Notes: generated by a model from the letters alone, not told the origin. Numbered from the stretch's first letter, positions 1 to 5,435 are shown. The stretch: 5,435 nucleotides of DNA from Desulfovibrio sp. (GCA_014804915.1 JAAUYW010000098.1:1-5435), one strand, 5' to 3'. Numbers and translations are program-made.

Positions 1-1255
1 CAGATTTTGACAGACCAGTGGAAGCAGGTTTTTGCGCAGCCGTTTGGAGCGTAGCGGCATTACGGATGCGGCAACCACCTTGCGTGGGCTTTAGGAGGGG
101 AGCGCCAGCAAATATCCAGTCAGCAAGATTGATCCCCAGGCTAAAAGCCTCACCTGGATCTTTGCCAACTGGCACTGGCCACAATTTTGCTTGCGAATAT
201 GTCTGTTTCCACCAGAGCCATGCGTCGGCGCCGGGATTGCTGCCATCCGCCTTGTCATCATCCGCATCCAGGGCAACCAGAATTCGCGCAGAGCTGGAAA
301 GAATCTCATGCGCCATTTTATCGGGTTTGCCCTTGGCAGTGAGGATTGAAATCGCGCCAATTTTGCCAGCGCAGGCATAATGGATCGCCATTGCGTCAAG
401 CTCTGCTTCCGTCACCACCCATGTGGCCAATTCTGGCGGAGTGTCTTTTGGAAACAGCATGAGCGGAGCCGAATAGGGCTGCCCAGGCTGTGGAACAAGC
501 AGATATTTTGGATCTTTGGGATTGGACTTGTCGCGGTCGATATCGCGCCGCCTGATACGCACCCGCAGAACGCGCGGCGCAAACTCATCCTTGCCGAATA
601 CGGGAATGGTAATGCCACGCGGCATCCTGAATGCGCGGACAGGCTTGCCATCTCTGCCAAATTTTTCCGGCAATCCGTATGCGGCGCGAGCGCGGTAAAT
701 CCCGTCAGGCTGCTTGCCTTCGCCCTCGATATAGCCCAGACAATAATCGTCAATTGCTGGCTGTGGCAGCCCACGTTTGGCCAGATATTTCATAATGGCC
801 GGATAATCGTAAATCCGGTGATAGGCATCAAAAACCAGCTTTGTCGCGGCTTCCTGCCACTGTTCGGAGGGTTCGGAATAGGAGCGCGGAGAAAAGGAAG
901 CGGCGACAGAATGCCCAGGCTGCCGGAGCGGACGATAGCCTCGCTTCACTCCCTCTTGCGACTCCAGAGGAATCTGCAATTCCGCGCAGGCTTCCTTGAA
1001 CGGCATCCCCTCAATTTCCATAAACCAGCTGATGATGTCGCCGCCTTTTTCACAGCCGCGCACACAAGCCCATGTGCCGCGCAAGCCATGCTTCTGGCAG
1101 AGTTCGCCGCCCTGCTGTTCAGGAAACACTGAAAATCGGTCAGTGCCGCCGCAGAGTGGACAAGGCGAATGCCATTCACCGCCCTTGGCCCCGCTAACCT
1201 TTTTCACTTTTGCAGGGTCAACCTTGCCGCGCAGCAACTGCAGGAGGTCATGCAT
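1..1255 (-). CDS. Zinc-ribbon/Toprim DNA primase, P4-alpha type (3' end off window)
   Basis: I translated this frame by hand: ATG at 1255-1253, then 418 codons with no stop to the left edge, so the C-terminus is missing. Residues 32-68 form a primase zinc ribbon: CPLC (C32, C35), GGTDRF, GTW, then C64 and C68 just before KGGDII. The spacing C-x3-C in the second pair is slightly unusual, and C53/H56 are extra possible ligands. Residues about 279-370 form a Toprim domain: VVTEAELDAM with the likely catalytic E283, ALDADDD with D330 and D332, and the KDPGEAF motif at 365-371 seen in phage/plasmid Toprim primases. By family it should synthesise short RNA primers for element replication, with the helicase encoded just upstream. 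A GGGAGG Shine-Dalgarno 5 nt before the ATG fixes the start. P4 alpha carries primase and helicase in one chain; here they are separate genes. The tail after about residue 385 has no recognisable domain. Confidence 0.9.
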   Translation of the reverse strand, partial: MHDLLQLLRGKVDPAKVKKVSGAKGGEWHSPCPLCGGTDRFSVFPEQQGGELCQKHGLRGTWACVRGCEKGGDIISWFMEIEGMPFKEACAELQIPLESQEGVKRGYRPLRQPGHSVAASFSPRSYSEPSEQWQEAATKLVFDAYHRIYDYPAIMKYLAKRGLPQPAIDDYCLGYIEGEGKQPDGIYRARAAYGLPEKFGRDGKPVRAFRMPRGITIPVFGKDEFAPRVLRVRIRRRDIDRDKSNPKDPKYLLVPQPGQPYSAPLMLFPKDTPPELATWVVTEAELDAMAIHYACAGKIGAISILTAKGKPDKMAHEILSSSARILVALDADDDKADGSNPGADAWLWWKQTYSQAKLWPVPVGKDPGEAFSLGINLADWIFAGAPLLKPTQGGCRIRNAATLQTAAQKPASTGLSKS

Positions 1256-1260
1256 TTGAA

Positions 1261-1266
1261 CCTCCC
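1261..1266 (-). promoter_or_regulatory. Primase ribosome binding site inside a palindrome arm
   Basis: The minus strand reads GGGAGG, then TTCAA, then ATG at 1255, a strong Shine-Dalgarno with normal spacing. It forms the very end of the 20-bp outer arm (1261-1280) of the long palindrome, so a folded transcript would pair it with 1512-1517. Confidence 0.7.
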
Positions 1267-1396
1267 ACGCATTCCCAGACCCTCCACAAACAATCCAGAG
1301 AGGCAAGCTCCCATAATCTCAATTCTTTTTCCTTAAATTGGGAATATGGGAAGATAATTCTATTAAGCATACGCGCGAAAAATTTTAAACGCTTAA

Positions 1397-1410
1397 ATAC
1401 GCGCGCGTAT
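1397..1410. repeat. Perfect 14-bp palindrome
   Basis: ATACGCGCGCGTAT is its own reverse complement. It overlaps the right inner arm of the larger palindrome, and ATACGCGCG recurs at 1369-1377. The alternating CG core flanked by AT-rich DNA suits a dimeric protein binding site, such as an initiator site; this is inferred from symmetry only. Confidence 0.5.
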
Positions 1411-1473
1411 GTTAATTTCAGGCGAACTTCCCAACTTCCCATTTTGCAAAAATAGGCAATGATTATAGGTGAT

Positions 1474-1488
1474 TGCGTATTAATCGCA
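1474..1488. repeat. Short dyad TGCG-N7-CGCA
   Basis: TGCG at 1474-1477 and CGCA at 1485-1488 flank TATTAAT, giving an operator-like dyad inside the right half of the helicase-primase gap. It is short enough to be chance, but it lies in the suspected origin. Confidence 0.25.
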
Positions 1489-1528
1489 TTGGGATATGTC
1501 TGGGAATGAGTGGGAGGATTGGAAAAAA

Positions 1529-3172
1529 TCACAGTTTTGACCTCCCCTTGGACTCGGCTGTGGCCATGTCTTCGTCAAATTCGTCCCTGATTTCCTGCTT
1601 CACAGTGACGCCCAGGTAGAACATGACGGAGCTTTTTTTTGTGGGAATGCCTTTCTTCTCCAGAGCCGGAGTGAATTTCTTGGGAGTGTATGGAAAAGCG
1701 TTGCCCAGAATCTTCTTGCACCACCAGTTGCAGATTTTCAGAAGATCTGATGCAGCCGTGCGTGTGGAATATTCCCGGCCGCCAGTGGGCGGATCTTCCA
1801 TTTCGCAGCACTCTTTCAGGAACTTGCCGATGTCATCAAAGGAATCAATCTGCTCGCGGGTAAACTGTTTGACCTTTTCCGGAATTTGGAGGCCATTGGC
1901 AATGACATCCATGCAGCCCCGCACAAGCAGGGCCAGAATGCCGGAATCCTCCGCCTCCAGCTTTTTGCTCATGTTGTAGTCAATCTGGCGCTCCCATTCC
2001 TTGGTCGGATTGGGCACAAATTTGACTGGCCACTCGATGCAGATGGTTCGCGCATTGAAGCCGTCATCGCTTGCATCCAGCTTGGGCAGGTAATTTGTGA
2101 GCAAAAGCAGGAGAGCCGACTGCTTCCATTCTGTCATTTCGCGGTCGGTCAGGCCACGCGCAGTTATAAAGCCGCCGCCTGTGAGGTCTTTTATTTTGGC
2201 CTGATCAAGTGCCTGACGCGAATTGGCTTCGGAAGCGTAAGCGATTTTTGCGCCGCGCAGAGCCATCAAATCCGCCTGCGGCTGGGAGCTGTCCCTCTGG
2301 AATTTCTGTTCAACCAGCATATTGACCGGAAACCGGATATGCAGCTTCTTCCCCAGCACCCGCTTGATGACATTCATCAGGGTATCCTTGCCATTACGGG
2401 AGAGAGGCCCGTACATAATGGCCCAGATGTGCAGATTTTTCTCTCCAAGCAGCCCATAGCCCAGGAGCCGGACTATAAAATCCGCCATTTCCTGATCGTC
2501 GGCCATGCAGGTGAGAAGATATTCGCGGAAATTTGGGCATGGCGTATCAAGACCAGTCCAGGGCGTTGGACAGGGCGAAGTCAGAAACTGTTCCGGTTTG
2601 CCCGGCGAACATTCGCCAGTGCGCAGATCAACCACCCCTGTGGGAGTTGCCAGAAGATATGGCTGGCAATCCAGCTGCTCCGCGCTGATGACTGGAGCGT
2701 CATCAATGGTGGTGACGCATTCCAGCATCTCTTTTCGGCCCCTCTGGGAGCGGAGCGCGTTAACGTGTTTTTTCAATAGCTTGTGGAGAGGGCTGCCCTC
2801 CTGATCATTGGATTGCGCCCAGGCGTCCATGTAAGCCTTGCAGACTCTTTCAGCGTCTGCCAAAGCCCTCATGCTGCGCATATCCACTGCCCAATACTGG
2901 CCTGTCCAGTAAAGGAATTTTTCCCACTCCTGCACAAAGATATATTTGCCTCGAAACAGCGAGCAAAACAGGGCGGCATCGCCTACCCTGTTTCGGGAAA
3001 GGCAATCCAGAATGAAGCCATTGTCAGGCTTTTGCTCTGCCGGAGCCGGAGGGAGCTTGTCGGCCACTTTTGCTTCTATGGCCGCAGCCCTTGCAGCAAC
3101 TTGGGCTTCCAGATCAGAGCAATGTTCCTGCTCGTTTTGGTCGGGATTGGCGTTTGGATTTTTATCCGGCAT
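1529..3172 (-). CDS. D5/P4-type SF3 replicative helicase
   Basis: A 547-residue protein starting at the ATG at 3172. A TTG two codons earlier (3178) is open but touches the Shine-Dalgarno, so it is unlikely. After a charged, low-complexity N-terminus (1-50), residues about 62-100 (VGDAALF, then EWEKFLYW) resemble the segment preceding D5_N domains. Residues about 190-255 form the D5_N region, ending in LLGYGLLGEKN. The SF3 ATPase core follows: Walker A GPLSRNGKDT (255-264, K262), Walker B-like KIAYASEAN (309-317, E315), LTGGGFITAR, motif C LLTNYLPK (N360) and a likely arginine finger in NARTICIEW (R375). The C-terminal 120 residues look like the winged-helix tail common in phage/plasmid P4-family proteins. 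By family it is a hexameric 3'-5' helicase that loads at and unwinds the origin. Walker A has Asp where Ser/Thr usually follows Lys, with Thr next. It lies upstream of the primase in the same direction, presumably one unit. Confidence 0.92.
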   Translation of the reverse strand: MPDKNPNANPDQNEQEHCSDLEAQVAARAAAIEAKVADKLPPAPAEQKPDNGFILDCLSRNRVGDAALFCSLFRGKYIFVQEWEKFLYWTGQYWAVDMRSMRALADAERVCKAYMDAWAQSNDQEGSPLHKLLKKHVNALRSQRGRKEMLECVTTIDDAPVISAEQLDCQPYLLATPTGVVDLRTGECSPGKPEQFLTSPCPTPWTGLDTPCPNFREYLLTCMADDQEMADFIVRLLGYGLLGEKNLHIWAIMYGPLSRNGKDTLMNVIKRVLGKKLHIRFPVNMLVEQKFQRDSSQPQADLMALRGAKIAYASEANSRQALDQAKIKDLTGGGFITARGLTDREMTEWKQSALLLLLTNYLPKLDASDDGFNARTICIEWPVKFVPNPTKEWERQIDYNMSKKLEAEDSGILALLVRGCMDVIANGLQIPEKVKQFTREQIDSFDDIGKFLKECCEMEDPPTGGREYSTRTAASDLLKICNWWCKKILGNAFPYTPKKFTPALEKKGIPTKKSSVMFYLGVTVKQEIRDEFDEDMATAESKGRSKL

Positions 3173-3178
3173 GGCCAA

Positions 3179-3183
3179 CCTCC
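3179..3183 (-). promoter_or_regulatory. Helicase ribosome binding site
   Basis: GGAGG on the minus strand, 6 nt before the ATG at 3172 and directly abutting the alternative TTG at 3178. It therefore selects the ATG as the start. Further upstream, 3201-3241 is very AT-rich and includes a TTGAAA (3236-3241) but no convincingly spaced -10, so the promoter stays unassigned. Confidence 0.75.
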
Positions 3184-3480
3184 ACGCGGAGCAATCCCGC
3201 CGAAAAATTTTTTATTTTTTCACTCAATTTTACATTTTCAAAATCGGCCAAAAAGCGGGGGCAGCCGACCCTCGGTCTACCAGCAGCCAGGAAGGACCCA
3301 AAAAATGAGCGGCGCGTGGGATTGTTGGCTTGAATAAAAAACTGTGGGGTAACAGGGGAGTTTTTAAAAGGAAGCGCGGGTAAGGGCGAACTGGCCCTTG
3401 TGCGCGGAGAGAGGTGAGACGCAGCGTAGGAACTGCCTGAAGCTGACGTGTACCCAGAGGCAGCCGCATACCATGAGCGG
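3184..3480. other. Gene-free region between helicase and att site
   Basis: I see no credible gene here. A minus-strand reading frame of 121 codons crosses it, but its protein is compositionally odd (rich in Arg, Ser, Pro and Ala), resembles nothing, lacks a ribosome site and runs into the helicase start. The DNA holds an AT-rich stretch (3201-3241) that may carry the helicase promoter, a 6-bp hairpin AAGGGC/GCCCTT (3382-3387/3394-3399) and a looser one CTGCCT/AGGCAG (3433-3438/3458-3463). None has a T-run placed as in a standard terminator. It may be leader sequence or part of the recombination region. Confidence 0.5.
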
Positions 3481-3481
3481 G

Positions 3482-3504
3482 TCTGTTTACAAACTCTGTT
3501 TACA
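3482..3504. repeat. Tandem direct repeat, possible integrase arm sites
   Basis: TCTGTTTACA occurs at 3482-3491 and exactly again at 3495-3504, a 13-bp period. The core TGTTTA appears once more inverted (TAAACA, 3550-3555). Short direct repeats about 100 bp from the crossover site are typical of arm-type binding sites of phage tyrosine integrases or their excisionases. The function is inferred from location beside the att core. Confidence 0.45.
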
Positions 3505-3515
3505 TTTTGTGACGT

Positions 3516-3543
3516 ACCTTGGCGCATATTGAAGCTCCAAGGT
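3516..3543. repeat. Inverted repeat ACCTTGG-N14-CCAAGGT
   Basis: Perfect 7-bp arms at 3516-3522 and 3537-3543 with a 14-nt spacer. Neither strand has a T-tract after the stem, so it is not a standard intrinsic terminator. It lies between the direct repeats and the tRNA fragment and may be a protein site in the attachment region or a transcript hairpin downstream of the integrase. Confidence 0.4.
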
Positions 3544-3591
3544 GAACGATAAACATAGGAAATACAGGGTAGCAGACGTCTATATAGCGTC

Positions 3592-3634
3592 TCTCAAGCC
3601 GCTAAGACGGGTTCAAATCCCGTTGGTGACGCCA
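3592..3634 (+). other. tRNA 3'-end fragment, likely attachment (att) core
   Basis: The secure part is 3607-3634: T-stem ACGGG, loop TTCAAAT, T-stem CCCGT, a seven-base acceptor strand TGGTGAC, discriminator G and encoded CCA. A 5' acceptor strand of the form GTCACCA is not found in the preceding 250 bases. A 5-bp stem with the 7-nt loop CTATATA can be drawn at 3575-3591, but no D-arm or acceptor completes it, so an intact tRNA is not supported. The 15 bases before the T-stem could be a long variable region; with G at the discriminator that would hint at tRNA-Ser, weakly. The integrase ends 20 nt downstream, the usual arrangement for elements that recombine at tRNA 3' ends and restore the gene from their own copy. 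Confidence 0.75.
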
Positions 3635-3654
3635 AATGATTTCAAGGGTTTAGG

Positions 3655-4857
3655 TCACTCTTTTGTTTTTAGAACCTCGTTGGTAACAAGGTTCTGGTTA
3701 CTAAATGCCTCATGATCTGGTCCATCATGGGGCATTTCACTTTCAAGCAGCTCATTTGCCGCCTTGCCTATGCCGCTTTCTCCGAGTGCGTTCACAATCA
3801 AATCCTGATCACTATAAAGCCCGGCGCTACGAACATAAATATCCGTTGTCGTGGCTTTTGAGTGGCCCATTAGCTGCTGCGCCGCATTCAATCCCGCTCC
3901 AACAAAAACTATTGAAGCAGCTTTATGGCGCAAGGCATGAAAACCAAATTGCTTCACGCCAGCACGGGCACACAGGACAGGCAACAAGCCAGCCCTTTGC
4001 GTAAATGGCTCGCCTAATGCCGTATTGTGATCAACTCGCATAAACACATTATCAACTTTTGCCGGTCTTGTCCGCTCCCACCACTTAAGGGCTTCCACAA
4101 GAGTTGGGTGCATGGTTATCCAGCGGATGCGGCGTTTACCGGAGCCACCTTTGTGATCCACAAGACGGATTTTACTGTTTTCCAAATCCACATCCGACCA
4201 GACCAGCCGGAAAACCTCTCCCCGCCTTGCTCCGGTGTAATAAAAGGTTAATAGCATAACCAAATCTTGCCCTTTGGCCACCTGCAAAACCTTAATAATA
4301 TCAATAATATCCTCCTCTGGCGGAATATAACGCTCCTGCGGATCAACAGGAAAAGGTTTTATCCGCTCAAGAATTGGAAATTCCTGCGGAAAACCCTCTA
4401 TTGCGTCAATGCCCCAATGCCAGGCTGCAAGAAGGTTCTTACGATAACGGTTAGCCCTGTCATAGCCTCGTTCCTCAGCCACAGCATTTAGCCAGCGTAT
4501 AAGAAACGGTTTGGTGAGGTTTTCAATGCCGGCAATATTCTTTTCTCCACAATACTGGAAAAAGTGTTTCATTACCGTTCGCTTTTCCACAAAGGTCTTT
4601 TTGCCCATTGTCTTTTCAACATGGTCAATATACCTTTGCCCCCAATACATAAGCAGCTCGAAGCCCGTAAGGGTCTTCTGCTTCTGGGCTACCTTTTGTA
4701 AAAGTTCTTTTTTTCGCTCTATTTCCCATTTCCGAGCCGCCATCCATTCCGGGCCTTTTTTCCTGCCCGGTGGAAAGAACTTCGTTTCTACAATCTCTCC
4801 ACAAATGCTTACTCTGGCTAACCAGGCGTTCCCACGATCCTTTCTCAAAGTTGGCAT
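3655..4857 (-). CDS. int: Tyrosine-recombinase integrase
   Basis: A 400-residue site-specific recombinase starting MPTLRKDRG at the ATG at 4857; GGAG at 4868-4871 is a plausible, slightly distant ribosome site. The frame is open further up to 4929, but those 24 residues overlap the neighbouring HTH gene and look non-coding. Residues about 1-45 resemble an arm-binding N-terminus and about 62-165 the SAM-like core-binding domain. The catalytic domain has all six expected residues: R211 in TGARRGE, K236 in DHKGG, H307 and R310 in HALRH, H332 in LMGHSKA and nucleophile Y341 in TTDIY. A 59-residue tail follows. Its stop lies 20 nt from the tRNA 3' fragment, so it should catalyse integration and excision there, presumably with the upstream HTH protein setting direction. 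It looks intact and functional. Confidence 0.95.
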   Translation of the reverse strand: MPTLRKDRGNAWLARVSICGEIVETKFFPPGRKKGPEWMAARKWEIERKKELLQKVAQKQKTLTGFELLMYWGQRYIDHVEKTMGKKTFVEKRTVMKHFFQYCGEKNIAGIENLTKPFLIRWLNAVAEERGYDRANRYRKNLLAAWHWGIDAIEGFPQEFPILERIKPFPVDPQERYIPPEEDIIDIIKVLQVAKGQDLVMLLTFYYTGARRGEVFRLVWSDVDLENSKIRLVDHKGGSGKRRIRWITMHPTLVEALKWWERTRPAKVDNVFMRVDHNTALGEPFTQRAGLLPVLCARAGVKQFGFHALRHKAASIVFVGAGLNAAQQLMGHSKATTTDIYVRSAGLYSDQDLIVNALGESGIGKAANELLESEMPHDGPDHEAFSNQNLVTNEVLKTKE

Positions 4858-5041
4858 CGTTGAAAAACTCCATAAGAGTGCCCCAACGAAATCTCCAGCT
4901 TCTACCAACGCGCCTACCTCCCAGAGCATAGGCTATCTGGCTAACCGTTCTTGGGTCAAGCTGTAAGACCTGGGACACTTCCTTAATGGTTAGTATTGAA
5001 TCCTGATGATATGAAAATTCATTTATTTTCTCTTTGTCCAT
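4625..5041 (-). CDS. Excisionase/AlpA-like HTH protein overlapping int
   Basis: Starts MDKEKINEF at the ATG at 5041 and is open for 138 codons. Residues 16-60 form a MerR-like/excisionase winged helix-turn-helix: LTIKEVSQVLQLDPRTVSQIA, then the wing GGRRVGRSWRF, then LMEFF. The domain ends at F60, just where the integrase starts (about codon 62). Codons 62-138 therefore share DNA with the first 77 residues of int and have low-complexity charged content, so this tail may be little more than a by-product of the overlap. By family the protein would be a directionality factor or an AlpA-like activator of int. The start has only a weak GGGA, and the preceding regulator gene overlaps it by 23 nt, suggesting translational coupling. 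Alternatively a +1 frameshift, real or a sequence error, joins the HTH to the integrase. Confidence 0.7.
   Translation of the reverse strand: MDKEKINEFSYHQDSILTIKEVSQVLQLDPRTVSQIAYALGGRRVGRSWRFRWGTLMEFFNDANFEKGSWERLVSQSKHLWRDCRNEVLSTGQEKRPGMDGGSEMGNRAKKRTFTKGSPEAEDPYGLRAAYVLGAKVY
4868..4871 (-). promoter_or_regulatory. Probable integrase ribosome binding site
   Basis: GGAG on the minus strand lies 10 nt before the ATG at 4857. The spacing is a little long, but it is the best site near any candidate int start and supports the MPTLRKD start over the upstream open codons. Confidence 0.4.
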
Positions 5042-5267
5042 GTTCCCAATCCGCATACAGGACAACAAGTTCATCAACAGTTTGCAAACGGTTATTATTT
5101 CGCATTCTGTCCAGATGGTTTTCAACTCCCCGAACAGAAATATTCAACCGTTGCGCTATTTCCCTATATGTCGCCCCTTTGGATAAATAACCCAAAATGT
5201 CTATCCCTCGCTTTGAAGATTTAAGGGAATCGTGTTTCTTTGAGTTTCTTTGGTAAAGAATATACAT
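5019..5267 (-). CDS. Small LuxR-type HTH-only regulator
   Basis: Residues about 14-71 (from the ATG at 5267; 82 residues in all) match the LuxR/GerE four-helix DNA-binding domain: the SSKRGIDILGYLSKG helix, then YREIAQRLNISVRGVENHLDRM, then a last helix ending ELVVLY. There is no receiver or ligand domain, so it would act as a bare DNA-binding protein, perhaps controlling the int module. The start is uncertain: a TTG at 5366 adds 33 residues, and the frame stays open to the window edge. I prefer 5267 because the upstream DNA is very AT-rich with a consensus TATAAT at 5289-5294, though neither start has a clear Shine-Dalgarno. Its stop lies 22 nt inside the next gene, indicating one transcript with coupled translation. 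Codons are AT-rich, unlike the replication genes. Confidence 0.75.
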   Translation of the reverse strand: MYILYQRNSKKHDSLKSSKRGIDILGYLSKGATYREIAQRLNISVRGVENHLDRMRNNNRLQTVDELVVLYADWEHGQRENK

Positions 5268-5288
5268 AAGATGACGGGAATTTCTGGC

Positions 5289-5294
5289 ATTATA
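5289..5294 (-). promoter_or_regulatory. Candidate -10 box for the regulator-xis-int operon
   Basis: TATAAT on the minus strand in a stretch of roughly 30 percent GC (5281-5350). Transcription would start near 5282, 15 nt before the ATG at 5267. No good -35 hexamer stands 16-18 bp upstream, so this is tentative. Confidence 0.3.
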
Positions 5295-5349
5295 TTTGCG
5301 ACGTAAATATCTTATATATGTTATTATTGTAATACGATTGCCAATTAAT

Positions 5350-5430
5350 TCACTGTTTATGGCCAAGGGGAAAAATGCCTTGCCTAAGCAAAGTTTCCAC
5401 CTGATTTTTAAGAGTTCTCTCCTCGGACAT
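5350..5430 (-). CDS. Possible 26-residue ORF at the right edge
   Basis: ATG at 5430 opens a 26-codon frame (MSEERTLKNQVETLLRQG, then IFPLGHKQ) ending in TGA at 5350-5352. The amphipathic sequence looks more like real coding than the competing frame, but only 5 bases of upstream DNA are visible, so a ribosome site cannot be checked. It could be a leader peptide, the N-terminus of a frameshifted regulator gene, or chance. It resembles no protein I recognise. Confidence 0.25.
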   Translation of the reverse strand: MSEERTLKNQVETLLRQGIFPLGHKQ

Positions 5431-5435
5431 AAGAA

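Larger units (their letters stand above)
1261..1517. repeat. Nested long palindrome, candidate replication origin
   Basis: This gap between helicase and primase holds inverted repeats that share one centre. The outer arms, 1261-1280 and 1498-1517, are 20 bp with one mismatch. The middle arms, 1337-1353 and 1427-1443, match at 14 of 17 positions. The inner arms, CATACGCGCG at 1368-1377 and CGCGCGTATG at 1402-1411, are perfect. Shorter pairs fall in register: TTTAA/TTAAA (1384-1388/1393-1397), TTTTT/AAAAA (1326-1330/1448-1452) and ATAATC/GATTAT (1313-1318/1461-1466). All centre at 1389-1390.5. The interior is AT-rich, and GGGA or TCCC cores recur about ten times, several 8 or 9 bp apart. P4-type replicons carry AT-rich, repeat-bearing origins near their primase-helicase genes; origin function here is inferred from position and structure. 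Alternatives are an RNA attenuator or a regulator binding site. No ORF or clear promoter was seen in it. Confidence 0.6.

Noticed and set aside
380..1132. Plus-strand frame of 250 codons
   Set aside because: Antisense to the zinc-ribbon/Toprim primase, with no recognisable protein features.
1261..1517. CRISPR array or insertion sequence ends
   Set aside because: Repeats are inverted and nested about one centre, without regular spacers, a transposase or target-site duplications.
1886..2779. Long plus-strand reading frame of 297 codons
   Set aside because: Lies wholly antisense to the helicase, has no domain or ribosome site, and the helicase frame has unmistakable motifs.
3188..3218. Intrinsic terminator on the plus strand (GCGG/CCGC stem then T-rich tract)
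   Set aside because: Only a 4-bp stem, and no plus-strand gene upstream to terminate.
3162..3527. Minus-strand frame of 121 codons in the att region
   Set aside because: Biased, low-complexity protein, no ribosome site, runs into the helicase start and crosses the direct and inverted repeats.
3549..3634. Complete tRNA gene
   Set aside because: An anticodon-like arm can be drawn at 3575-3591, but the 5' acceptor strand and D-arm do not pair, and the loop CTATATA gives an implausible anticodon.
4858..4929. Longer integrase starting at 4929
   Set aside because: The extra 24 residues overlap the HTH domain, look non-coding, and MPTLRKDRG with GGAG upstream is a better start.

Overview
The window looks like the core of a small integrative mobile element (prophage, phage satellite or integrative island) from a Gram-negative bacterium. 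All credible genes lie on the minus strand, so they read right to left. The integrase N-terminus recalls tyrosine integrases of Desulfovibrio-type bacteria; that is from memory and is a weak hint about the host.

Right end (3655-5435), integration and control module: a small HTH-only LuxR-type regulator overlaps the start of an excisionase/AlpA-like HTH gene. That gene in turn overlaps a complete tyrosine recombinase by 233 nt. The integrase stops 20 nt from the 3' part of a tRNA gene (T-arm, acceptor strand and CCA, ending at 3634). That fragment is the likely attachment core. No matching tRNA 5' half was found to its left.

Middle (3173-3654): gene-free. It holds a 10-bp direct repeat, a 7-bp inverted repeat and some weaker hairpins beside the att-like sequence, as expected for an integrase/excisionase binding region.

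Left end (1-3172), replication module: a D5/P4-type SF3 helicase and, downstream of it, a zinc-ribbon plus Toprim primase that runs off the left edge. Together they correspond to the two halves of P4 alpha-like primase-helicases, here split into two genes. The 273 nt between them hold the most striking structure in the window: a nested imperfect palindrome of about 257 bp (1261-1517) whose arm pairs all share a centre near 1389-1390 and which carries many GGGAA/TTCCC motifs. It is a good candidate for the element's replication origin, and its outer arm also covers the primase ribosome binding site.

Working model: the regulator, HTH protein and integrase control integration and excision at a tRNA 3' end, while the helicase and primase replicate the excised element from the palindrome. 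Having the att core between the integrase and the replication genes fits either a circular (excised or plasmid-like) form, in which this is attP, or two elements in tandem.
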